Shown piece after piece: positions 1 to 5,974 of a stretch of DNA of 16,600 bases (positions within the stretch are counted from its first letter, which is position 1; each line of letters opens with the position of its first letter). The stretch spans positions 1-16,600 of the forward strand of contig CALDIB010000015.1 in NCBI GenBank assembly GCA_937902125.1, written 5' to 3'. The notes beneath the pieces were generated by a model. That model made no database searches and was not told the DNA's origin. It saw only the letters and a list, made by a program, of their open reading frames with translations. Both the position numbers and the translations under genes were made by a program. The stretch comes from an uncultured Treponema sp. Its GTDB lineage: Bacteria; Spirochaetota; Spirochaetia; Treponematales; Treponemataceae.

Positions 1-424
1 GGCCGACGCCGATGTTGACGGAAGCCACATTCGCACGCTCTTGCTGACATTCTTCTTCCGATACATGCCTCAACTGATAGAAAACGGCTATGTCTACCTT
101 GCCATGCCGCCGTTGTTTAAAGTCCAGCTTGGAAAAAAAGAGCCGGTTTATTGTTACTCCGACCAGGAGCGTGACGACGCTTTGGCGGCTTTGGGCGACC
201 AGAGGGAAAAAGCGGACGTTCAGCGCTACAAAGGTCTTGGCGAAATGGACGGAAAGCAACTTTGGGAAACGACTATGGATCCAGCCAACAGAAGAATGAG
301 AGTGGTCACAATTCCCGACGCGGAAGCCGCCGACAAAATTTTCAGCGTGTGCATGGGCGAGGAAGTTGAGCCCCGCCGCGAGTTCATCGAAAGCAATTCC
401 AGCTACGCCAACTTGGACATTTAG
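1..424 (+). CDS. gyrB: DNA gyrase subunit B, 3' part (partial, 5' end outside window)
   Basis: This is the C-terminal part of the ATPase subunit of DNA gyrase, which introduces negative supercoils together with GyrA. The open frame begins at base 2 and enters the window inside the Toprim domain: the metal-binding motif DADVDGSHIRTLLL is visible at once. It is followed by the conserved QRYKGLGEM and QLWETTMDP segments of the GyrB tail and ends in a TAG stop at 422-424. The ATPase and transducer domains lie upstream of the window. The stop is 18 bases before the gyrA start, so the two subunits are almost certainly cotranscribed. ParE is the main alternative, but direct coupling to a full gyrA makes GyrB much more likely. 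No truncation is seen apart from the window edge. Confidence 0.96.
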   Translation, partial: ADADVDGSHIRTLLLTFFFRYMPQLIENGYVYLAMPPLFKVQLGKKEPVYCYSDQERDDALAALGDQREKADVQRYKGLGEMDGKQLWETTMDPANRRMRVVTIPDAEAADKIFSVCMGEEVEPRREFIESNSSYANLDI

Positions 425-442
425 AATTTTAAGGAATGTGAT

Positions 443-2965
443 ATGTTAGAAGAAACAAAAACCCCCGAGGGCGGAATAGTCATAAAAATCCCAATTGAGG
501 ACGAAGTAAAAAAGGCTTACATCGACTATTCAATGTCGGTAATAGTCCAGCGCGCTTTGCCTGACGTTCGCGACGGACTAAAGCCGGTTCACCGCAGAAT
601 CATGTACGCCATGGACACCCTTCACCTTGCTTCTGGCGGAAAGACAAAAAAATGCGCCACAATCGTCGGCGAAGTTTTGGGCCACTACCACCCCCATGGA
701 GACGCTTCGGTTTACGACGCCCTTGTTCGCCTGGGACAAGACTTCGCGCAACGCTACACGACGGTGACTCCACAAGGAAATTTCGGAACTATTGCCGGAG
801 ACCCGGCCGCCGCCTACCGATACACCGAAGCAAAGATGTCTAAAATCACCGAAGAAATGGTGGCCGACATCAGCAAGAATACGGTGGACATGGTTCCAAA
901 CTTTGACGACACCACCACCGAGCCGTCAGTTTTGCCTGGAGCGTTTCCGTTTCTTCTTTGCAACGGAACTACCGGAATCGCGGTAGGAATGGCCACCAAT
1001 ATGCCCACCCACAACTTAAAGGAAGTGGCGGCGGCCATCGGCGCTTACATCGACAATCCTGAAATTTCAATCGACGAGCTTTGCAGATACATAAAAGGTC
1101 CGGACTTTCCCACCGGCGGAATCATATATGGCCGCGACGGAATTAAAAAGGCTTACAAGACCGGCCGCGGAAAAATAACGATTCGCTCAAAGTTCATTGT
1201 TGAAACCGACAAGCACGGCCGGGAGTCCATTGTCTTTACCGAAGTTCCCTACGGCGTGAACACAACCAATATAATCCGCCGCATTAAGGAATTGGTCCGC
1301 GACAAGCAAATAGAAGGAATTTCCGGCGCCAACGACGAGTCTTCCGACCGTTCAGGAATGCGCCTTGTAGTGGACTTAAAACGAGGCGCGGTCACAAAAT
1401 TGGTTTTGAACCAATTGTTCGCCAAAACTGATTTGCAGTCAAATTTCGGCGTAATCAACTTGGCCTTGGTTCCGCAAAATTTGGAGAACGCAGGAAACCG
1501 TTACGACGAGCCTGGAATGCTCACGCTTCCAAAAACTTATCTCAAGCCTGAGATTTTGACTCTCAAGCAATTGATTCAATATTTTGTGAAGCACCGCGAC
1601 GAAGTGATAACTCGACGCGCGATTTACGATTTAAAAGTCGCCAAGCACAGAATGCATATTTTGCAAGCGCTCATCACGGCCATCAACAACATTGACGAAG
1701 TTATAAAAATAATCAAGGAAAGCCGGGACACTGAAGCCGCAAAGCTTGCCCTTGAAAAAAGATTCAACTTTGACGACGAGCAGGCCCAGGCCATTGTTGA
1801 CATGCAGCTTAAGCGCTTGACCCATCTTCAAATTGAGGACTTGCAAAAAGAGATTAGGGAGTTGCAGGCCCTTATTGACCACCTTGAGGATTTGCTGGCC
1901 CATCACGAAAAAATTCTTGCCCTTATAAAAGAGGAAACAAACAAGCTTGCCGAAAAATACGGCGACGAAAGGCGTACCGAAATTGTGGCCGACGAAGTTG
2001 ACCAAATCAATGTGGAAGACATGATAAAAGAAGAGGACATGGTTGTTTTGATTTCAAAATTGGGCTATGTAAAGCGCTCTTCCGTTTCCACCTACAAAAA
2101 ACAGGGCAGGGGAGGAACAGGAAGCAACAGCACCGCGCTCATCGAGGACGACTACATAAACCATTTGTTCATTGGATCGACACACGACTATATATTGTTC
2201 GTTTCAAATTTGGGACGCGCGTATTGGATTAAGGTTCACGAAATTCCCGAAATGTCAAAAGGCAGCCGCGGCACTCACATAAAGAGCTTGATTGGAATCG
2301 GCGCCGACGAAGAAATAACCACGGTTGTTCCGCTAAAAGAATTTTCCGAGGACACCTACTTGTTCATGACAACGGCAAGCGGCGTCATAAAAAAAGTTCA
2401 GACAAGCGAATTTGCCAACGCCCGCGTAAAGGGAATTATCGGCCTCAAGCTAAAGGAAGGCGACAAACTTGTAAGCGCCATTCCAACAGTGGGCTCCTCA
2501 GACGTGTTCTTGATTTCCCGAAACGGAAAGGCCTTGCGTTTTAGCGAATCGGACGTTCGCCCAATGGGCCGGGCCAGCTGCGGAATAAAGGGTATGAAGC
2601 TTTCTGACGGCGACGAAGTGAGCGGAGCCATCGCATATACGGAAGGCGAAAGCCTTTTGCTTTTGACAGAAAAAGGTTTTGGAAAGAGAGTCGCCTTTGA
2701 AGACTTCAAGCCCCACGGCCGGGGGACTGGCGGGCAAAAGATTTTTGGCAATACAGGCGAGCGCGGAGAAATCATCGGCTTGCTTTCTGTCAAGGATACG
2801 GACGAAATTGTTTGCATGACCAGTCAAGGAAAAACCTTGCGCGTCAGCGCCAATTCCATCAACCAGCAGGGAACAGGATCCACCGGCGTGAAGGTAGTAA
2901 AAATTTCAGATCCGGATTTCTTGGTCGGAGTTGACAAGATTCCCCAAGAAGACGAAAATAATTAA
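443..2965 (+). CDS. gyrA: DNA gyrase subunit A
   Basis: This is the breakage-reunion subunit of DNA gyrase, 840 residues, close to the usual family length. The winged-helix core carries the catalytic tyrosine at Tyr127 in AAAYRYTEA. The helix-4 segment HYHPHGDASVYD (81-92) has Ala88 where E. coli has Ser83, while Asp92 (E. coli Asp87) is kept. A stretch at about 341-366 (QNLENAGNRYDEPG and flanks) looks like an insertion of roughly 20 residues compared with E. coli GyrA, between the core and the coiled coil. The C-terminal beta-pinwheel follows, with a degenerate GyrA box QGRGGTG at 554-560 (canonical form QRRGGKG). The ATG at 443 is preceded by AAGGAA. The gene lies 18 bases after gyrB, as in an operon. 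It is followed by an AT-rich hairpin and the parS region. Identity is secure. Confidence 0.98.
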   Translation: MLEETKTPEGGIVIKIPIEDEVKKAYIDYSMSVIVQRALPDVRDGLKPVHRRIMYAMDTLHLASGGKTKKCATIVGEVLGHYHPHGDASVYDALVRLGQDFAQRYTTVTPQGNFGTIAGDPAAAYRYTEAKMSKITEEMVADISKNTVDMVPNFDDTTTEPSVLPGAFPFLLCNGTTGIAVGMATNMPTHNLKEVAAAIGAYIDNPEISIDELCRYIKGPDFPTGGIIYGRDGIKKAYKTGRGKITIRSKFIVETDKHGRESIVFTEVPYGVNTTNIIRRIKELVRDKQIEGISGANDESSDRSGMRLVVDLKRGAVTKLVLNQLFAKTDLQSNFGVINLALVPQNLENAGNRYDEPGMLTLPKTYLKPEILTLKQLIQYFVKHRDEVITRRAIYDLKVAKHRMHILQALITAINNIDEVIKIIKESRDTEAAKLALEKRFNFDDEQAQAIVDMQLKRLTHLQIEDLQKEIRELQALIDHLEDLLAHHEKILALIKEETNKLAEKYGDERRTEIVADEVDQINVEDMIKEEDMVVLISKLGYVKRSSVSTYKKQGRGGTGSNSTALIEDDYINHLFIGSTHDYILFVSNLGRAYWIKVHEIPEMSKGSRGTHIKSLIGIGADEEITTVVPLKEFSEDTYLFMTTASGVIKKVQTSEFANARVKGIIGLKLKEGDKLVSAIPTVGSSDVFLISRNGKALRFSESDVRPMGRASCGIKGMKLSDGDEVSGAIAYTEGESLLLLTEKGFGKRVAFEDFKPHGRGTGGQKIFGNTGERGEIIGLLSVKDTDEIVCMTSQGKTLRVSANSINQQGTGSTGVKVVKISDPDFLVGVDKIPQEDENN

Positions 2966-2970
2966 TTTAT

Positions 2971-3009
2971 TGTATTATAAGGAATTAGAATTTAATTCTT
3001 TATAATACA
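2971..3009 (+). terminator. AT-rich stem-loop just after gyrA
   Basis: Two 17-base arms (2971-2987 and 2993-3009) pair over their full length with one G-T wobble around a 5-base loop. The hairpin begins 5 bases after the gyrA stop. It lacks an immediate U-tract (AAGATTTATAAAA follows), so it is not a textbook intrinsic terminator. It may protect or process the gyrBA mRNA 3' end. Being almost pure A+T, it could also help DNA unwinding near an origin. Confidence 0.5.
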
Positions 3010-3067
3010 AAGATTTATAAAAAACAAAGAAAAAGTAAATTTTTTTTGTTTTTTTTATGAAATTTAG

Positions 3068-3096
3068 ATGACAAAAGTTTTTTTTTATTATATACT
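3068..3096 (+). promoter_or_regulatory. Sigma70-type promoter for the small RNA
   Basis: The -35 element ATGACA (3068-3073) and the -10 element TATACT (3091-3096) each match consensus at 5 of 6 positions and are separated by exactly 17 bases. The predicted start is near 3103, about 70 bases before an intrinsic terminator. Confidence 0.6.
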
Positions 3097-3102
3097 TGTT
3101 GT

Positions 3103-3176
3103 TGAGGGGAGTGCAGATATTGCTGCATGACAAAAAACACATCAGGCAACCGAGGACTTGCTCCTCGGTTTTTTTT
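3103..3176 (+). ncRNA. Candidate small RNA of about 75 nt between gyrA and parS
   Basis: A well-formed promoter is followed about 70 bases later by a strong intrinsic terminator, with no credible reading frame between them. The predicted RNA holds a small hairpin (TGCAG / CTGCA around a 6-base loop, near 3112-3127), an A-rich single-stranded segment (about 3131-3145) and the terminator hairpin. It does not match SRP RNA, tmRNA, 6S or a riboswitch class that I recognise. It could be a trans-acting small RNA or a transcript whose passage affects the neighbouring parS/origin DNA. A short leader for a downstream gene is unlikely because transcription should stop at the T-tract and only parS DNA follows. 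The function is unknown. Confidence 0.5.
3148..3176 (+). terminator. Intrinsic terminator of the small RNA
   Basis: Nine-base arms AACCGAGGA (3148-3156) and TCCTCGGTT (3162-3170) close a 5-base loop, and eight T residues run through 3169-3176. The last T of the tract is the first base of the first parS site. Confidence 0.8.
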
Positions 3177-3191
3177 GTTTCACGTGAAACA
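3176..3191. other. parS site 1
   Basis: This is a perfect 16-bp palindrome TGTTTCACGTGAAACA, the centromere-like parS element bound by the partition protein ParB (Spo0J). ParB spreads from it and recruits SMC. It abuts the small RNA terminator. Confidence 0.93.
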
Positions 3192-3323
3192 TTTTTATCG
3201 CTATATATCTCTTTTCGAGCAAGCCTTAGCAGCAGGTTTTTAAAAGGAAAAAGTAAAACTGCCACAAAAGCAAAATATCTGGCAAAATCAAGGCGGCATA
3301 AAAACTTCCACATTTTTAACAAG

Positions 3324-3343
3324 TTTTCCACAATTGTGGAAAA
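3324..3343. promoter_or_regulatory. Palindrome of two DnaA-box-like sequences
   Basis: TTTTCCACA (3324-3332) and its reverse complement TGTGGAAAA (3335-3343) form a perfect 20-bp palindrome. Each half differs from the consensus DnaA box TTATCCACA at one position. It sits 5 bases before parS site 2. It is a likely initiator or other origin-associated binding site, but the assignment is inferential. Confidence 0.45.
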
Positions 3344-3348
3344 GTGAA

Positions 3349-3364
3349 TGTTTCACGTGAAACA
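3349..3364. other. parS site 2
   Basis: This is a second perfect copy of the 16-bp parS palindrome, 173 bases after site 1 and immediately after the DnaA-box-like palindrome. Confidence 0.93.
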
Positions 3365-3451
3365 ATGGAGTGTGTTGGTTGAGGACAGGTGAAGGAAGTT
3401 TTTTTTGTGTATCCATATTTTGAAACCCTTTGTGATTTTTCGGAATCTTAA

Positions 3452-3467
3452 TGTTTCACGTGAAACA
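3452..3467. other. parS site 3
   Basis: This is a third perfect copy of the parS palindrome, 103 bases after site 2. Confidence 0.93.
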
Positions 3468-3565
3468 TAATTTGAGCAAGCCGTGGGAGCTGCGGTGACA
3501 GAGCAAGAACAGGGCGTGGCGGACCAAGCAATTTTTTTCTTGGTGTTTTCAACAGGTTCAACAAC

Positions 3566-3574
3566 TTTTCCACA
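3566..3574 (+). promoter_or_regulatory. DnaA-box-like sequence
   Basis: This single TTTTCCACA has the same one-mismatch variant of the DnaA box as the palindrome at 3324-3343. It lies between parS sites 3 and 4. A lone 9-mer is weak evidence; recurrence of the same variant nearby is the reason to list it. Confidence 0.35.
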
Positions 3575-3599
3575 GGTGTATGTTGAAGGTGTGCAGATA

Positions 3600-3615
3600 T
3601 GTTTCACGTGAAACA
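3600..3615. other. parS site 4
   Basis: This is a fourth perfect copy of the parS palindrome, 148 bases after site 3. It is preceded by GTGCAGATAT, a 10-mer also present inside the small RNA gene (3111-3120). Confidence 0.93.
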
Positions 3616-3701
3616 TAGAAGAACTGAAAAAACTAGCTGATGAAAATAGGCTTTAAAACTAACGAACGGTTGTAAATGAAAATCAAAACTACTGGTAGTT
3701 A

Positions 3702-3844
3702 GCCGCTCGTGTTTTGCTAGAGCTATATCTATGCATGTTTACGCCGCTTTGCGTCGTTTTGTCAAGGAAATTATCTACGGGTCCGCTTTCGTGGGCTGCC
3801 AGTCCACGGATCTTCGCAACGCTTCGCTTGCAAGCGGGCTTTTG
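3702..3844 (+). repeat. Intergenic repeat, copy A
   Basis: Two blocks match copy B at 4811-4893 in the same orientation: 3702-3737 (GCCGCTCG...TTTTGCTAG...ATGCAT) and 3807-3844 (CGGATCTT...GCAACGCTTCG...GCGGGCTTTT). Copy A holds about 70 extra bases between the blocks. Part of that extra segment (3781-3806) resembles copy C at 9416-9443. The end block contains the self-complementary CGCTTGCAAGCG. No open frame is shared by the copies, so this looks like a non-coding dispersed repeat family. Bases 3617-3701 hold nothing else I can support apart from a 6-bp hairpin at 3687-3700. Confidence 0.5.
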
Positions 3845-3896
3845 TTTTTTGAACGCTTTTTGCGTTGGAGGAGCGGTTTTTGGCAAGGGGGAAGGC

Positions 3897-3929
3897 AAAA
3901 AAAAGGCCCAGACTTTTTAGAACCTGGGC
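3897..3929 (-). terminator. Intrinsic terminator of the two-domain secreted protein gene
   Basis: On the minus strand GCCCAG (3929-3924) pairs with CTGGGC (3911-3906) around a 12-base loop. It is followed by C and eight T residues (3904-3897). A further hairpin with CCGAGG/CCTCGG arms (3964-3988) lies between it and the stop codon. Confidence 0.75.
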
Positions 3930-3995
3930 TGGAGTTAATGCGCGCTTGGATTTTAGGCTTTGTCCGAGGGGCGGCTTTTATGCCTCGGGGTTCTT

Positions 3996-4745
3996 TTATT
4001 CGTTGGCTTCAATCACAAAGTCGTTTCTGGCTTTTGAGGTTTTGTAATTGTAGCTTTTTCCGCTTTTGGGAACGATGGCCACAAACTTAAAGATTGAGGA
4101 CTTTTCGTAGGGGCTGTTTACCGTCACGTCAGTGTTTGTTCCCGCAAAAACGGCGTATCCGATTTTTGACCAGTCGCCGTCTTTGTCGTTAAAGCCGTAA
4201 ACTGTCCATTCTTCCGTGGGGTTGGAAGTTTTGTTCACAATGGCCACATTGTCGTTGAATTTTCCCGCAGTGGCCGTTGTGTCAAAAATTGCGGCGTTGG
4301 CTTTTGTGGCCGCGGCCACATTTTCCTTTGGGGGGTAAACATAAATATACAAGTCGCTGTGAAAAGCGTTGAGGGTGTATTTGAAGTCTCCTCCGTTTTC
4401 AGGAATGACGGCAATCCAGCGGCGCTTTCCGATTGAGCTCTTTGACTTTACAAAAGCGGTGTCGGCAAAGCCTATTGTTGAGGCCGAGCCAAAAAGAACC
4501 CATTCGTTTTTCTTTGGGTTGAAGTAGCGAACGGTGAAGGTCATTTTTCCGTCAACTCCGCTGATAAAACGAACATTGTCGTCAAATTTTTGGCTCTTGT
4601 CCAAAACAGACGTGTCAATCACGCTGGCCTTGTCCGCGCCCGGAAAGTCCAACTGGGGAGCGCTTTCTGGCTCTTTGTTTCCGGCGCAAAAGGCCGAAGC
4701 CGCCAAAAGCAGCGCGCTTGCAAAGGCGATAAAAGATTTCTTCAT
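3996..4745 (-). CDS. Secreted or lipid-anchored protein with two homologous beta-rich domains
   Basis: I do not recognise a named family. The 249-residue product starts with a clear export signal (MKKSFIAFASALLLAASAFC). Its only cysteine, Cys20, lies at the end of the hydrophobic stretch. It may therefore be a lipoprotein, although Phe at -1 is atypical for a lipobox; cleavage by signal peptidase I is the alternative. After a linker, two segments of about 85 residues resemble each other: 53-136 (FDDNV...EWVLFG...WIAVIP...FKYTLNAFHSDLYIYV) and 162-247 (FNDNV...EWTVYGF...FVAIVP...YNYKTSKARNDFVIEA). This points to a duplicated beta-sandwich-like domain. AAGGAGGA sits 6 bases before the ATG. The gene is monocistronic, with its own promoter and terminator, and is flanked by two copies of an intergenic repeat. 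An envelope or periplasmic role is inferred; substrate and function are unknown. Confidence 0.8.
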   Translation of the reverse strand: MKKSFIAFASALLLAASAFCAGNKEPESAPQLDFPGADKASVIDTSVLDKSQKFDDNVRFISGVDGKMTFTVRYFNPKKNEWVLFGSASTIGFADTAFVKSKSSIGKRRWIAVIPENGGDFKYTLNAFHSDLYIYVYPPKENVAAATKANAAIFDTTATAGKFNDNVAIVNKTSNPTEEWTVYGFNDKDGDWSKIGYAVFAGTNTDVTVNSPYEKSSIFKFVAIVPKSGKSYNYKTSKARNDFVIEANE

Positions 4746-4780
4746 AAATTCCTCCTAAGGATTAAAATGATGCCGCTTTC

Positions 4781-4809
4781 ATTTAAACAAAAAAAACGGA
4801 GCAAGTCAA
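4781..4809 (-). promoter_or_regulatory. Promoter of the two-domain secreted protein
   Basis: On the minus strand TTGACT (4809-4804) and TTAAAT (4786-4781) are separated by 17 bases. The -35 matches 5 of 6 consensus positions, the -10 only 4 of 6. The predicted start lies about 25-30 bases before the ATG. Confidence 0.4.
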
Positions 4810-4810
4810 G

Positions 4811-4893
4811 GCCGCTCGCGGTTTTGCTAGATTTACATAAATGCATTGCGCAAGCGGATCTTTGCAACGCTTCGTTTGCGAGCGGGCTTTTTG
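4811..4893 (+). repeat. Intergenic repeat, copy B
   Basis: This is a shorter relative of copy A (3702-3844), in the same orientation. It keeps both conserved blocks (4811-4848 and 4855-4893) but lacks the middle segment of about 70 bases. With copy A it brackets the secreted protein gene as imperfect direct repeats. The rest of the 4746-4965 gap holds only the promoters listed. Confidence 0.5.
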
Positions 4894-4950
4894 CGTTCTT
4901 TTGCCAATCTAGCGGGCTTTGGGGCGCTTTTATTTAAAGACAAAATGCGC

Positions 4951-4956
4951 TAAAAT
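4951..4956 (+). promoter_or_regulatory. Possible -10 element very close to the hydrolase start
   Basis: TAAAAT (5 of 6 to consensus) ends 9 bases before the ATG at 4966, which would place the transcript start near 4963. No good -35 element is visible 17 bases upstream, and there is no Shine-Dalgarno sequence before this ATG. Either the mRNA is nearly leaderless or the true start is elsewhere. Confidence 0.3.
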
Positions 4957-4965
4957 TGTTCAATT

Positions 4966-5970
4966 ATGAACAAGGCCGACGATAGAAAATCCGCTGTAAA
5001 AAAATTGCGAACTCTCGTGTATTCGCCAAAACAACAAGTTGAGGATTTTAGAAAAAACATAGACAAAAAATTTTCACGCGTGATTTTGCCCAATCATGTT
5101 GAGCTTTTGGAACAAAGTTACGCCAACATACAGTGCGACATTCTGTCTCCAGAAATTTATTCTTTGCGGCGCATTATGATTTATGTTCACGGAGGCTCTT
5201 TTGTGGGCGGCTCAAGAGCGGCGTGGCGGGGATTTTGCTCTTCGTTGGCGGCCGCAACCTCTTGCAGAATTGTAGTGCCTGAATACAGACTGGCGCCCGC
5301 ATACGCTTTTCCTGCGGCCATTGAAGACTTGCAAAGCGTTTTTAGAAACGTTTTTACCGAAGAGCAAGTGGCTTGTTCCCTTGACGCGGTTGACGGAAAA
5401 CCGCAGGAAAGCCCTGAAATCATTATTGCGGCCGACGGATCCGGGGCCAGCCAAGCCATGGCCTTGATTTTGTCTTTGAGGGAACGCTATAGGGCTTGCA
5501 TAAAGCAAGTGATTCTTTTTTCGCCTTGGCTCAGCCTTTCGCCCAATTCGTCGATTCTAAAAAGCAAAAAATGCCGCGACGAAATTATGAACGGCGACGC
5601 GCTTCGACGCAGCGGCGATATTTACACATATTCGGGCAATTTGGAAAACCCCATGGTTTCCCCGCTTTTTATAAGCCAAGAAGCGCTGGCCAATTTTCCG
5701 CCGATTTTCATTCAAATGGGAGAAAAAGAAATTCTTCTTGAAGACGCTAAAAACTTCCAAAAAATCGCGCAAAAAGCCGGCTGTTCCTGCCAGCTTGACA
5801 TTTGGCCGGAAATGATGTTCATGTTCCAAATGGCCGACGAATTTTTGGCTGAATCCCATTTGGCGGTAGAAAAAGTGGGAAAGCTTGTCACCTTCCAGCG
5901 AGAAGCCGCGGACGAACAAACTTTGACTCGGGCGCCGGTTTTGGAAGACAGTGCGACGGTAGAGGCCTAA
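4966..5970 (+). CDS. HSL-family alpha/beta hydrolase-like protein lacking the canonical triad
   Basis: The 334-residue product has the hormone-sensitive-lipase/esterase scaffold. The oxyanion-hole motif HGGSFVGG is at 75-82, the family signature PEYRLAP...FPAAIEDLQ is at 105-123, and a beta-strand/helix pair IIIAADGSGASQAMAL is at 152-167 where the nucleophile elbow should be. In an ungapped alignment to the family pattern GDSAGG, the nucleophile position is Gly158, with Ser159 next to it. The acid position is Glu255 (GEKE instead of GxxD). The position usually held by His is Phe285 (PEMMFMF). All three catalytic positions are therefore non-canonical while the fold signatures are intact. It has no signal peptide, so it is probably cytosolic. 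Its stop is 4 bases before the next gene, so it likely leads an operon. It is either a pseudo-enzyme with a binding role or an enzyme using shifted residues. Confidence 0.85.
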   Translation: MNKADDRKSAVKKLRTLVYSPKQQVEDFRKNIDKKFSRVILPNHVELLEQSYANIQCDILSPEIYSLRRIMIYVHGGSFVGGSRAAWRGFCSSLAAATSCRIVVPEYRLAPAYAFPAAIEDLQSVFRNVFTEEQVACSLDAVDGKPQESPEIIIAADGSGASQAMALILSLRERYRACIKQVILFSPWLSLSPNSSILKSKKCRDEIMNGDALRRSGDIYTYSGNLENPMVSPLFISQEALANFPPIFIQMGEKEILLEDAKNFQKIAQKAGCSCQLDIWPEMMFMFQMADEFLAESHLAVEKVGKLVTFQREAADEQTLTRAPVLEDSATVEA

Positions 5971-5974
5971 TTAA

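Larger units (their letters stand above)
2966..3616. other. Non-coding origin-proximal partition region
   Basis: This stretch carries no convincing protein gene: the short open frames run through the parS palindromes or low-complexity A/T tracts. It contains an AT-rich hairpin, A/T homopolymer runs (3010-3090), a candidate small RNA, four perfect parS sites and three TTTTCCACA sequences resembling DnaA boxes, two of them in a palindrome. Chromosomal parS clusters and gyrBA commonly lie close to the replication origin. Whether replication starts here cannot be shown: dnaA/dnaN are not in view and no perfect TTATCCACA box occurs in the region. Confidence 0.6.

Noticed and set aside
1631..2827. 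Minus-strand open frames of 109-139 codons inside gyrA
   Set aside because: They are antisense shadows of a strongly conserved gene, without ribosome sites or recognisable domains.
3096..3347. Open frame of 83 codons across the small RNA and parS site 1
   Set aside because: It runs through a terminator, T-tract and parS palindrome, with no ribosome site or recognisable protein character.
3353..3616. Minus-strand open frame starting MFHVKHI
   Set aside because: Its first codons are parS site 4 read as protein, and it crosses parS site 3 and begins at low-complexity DNA; it is a translation artefact of the partition site.
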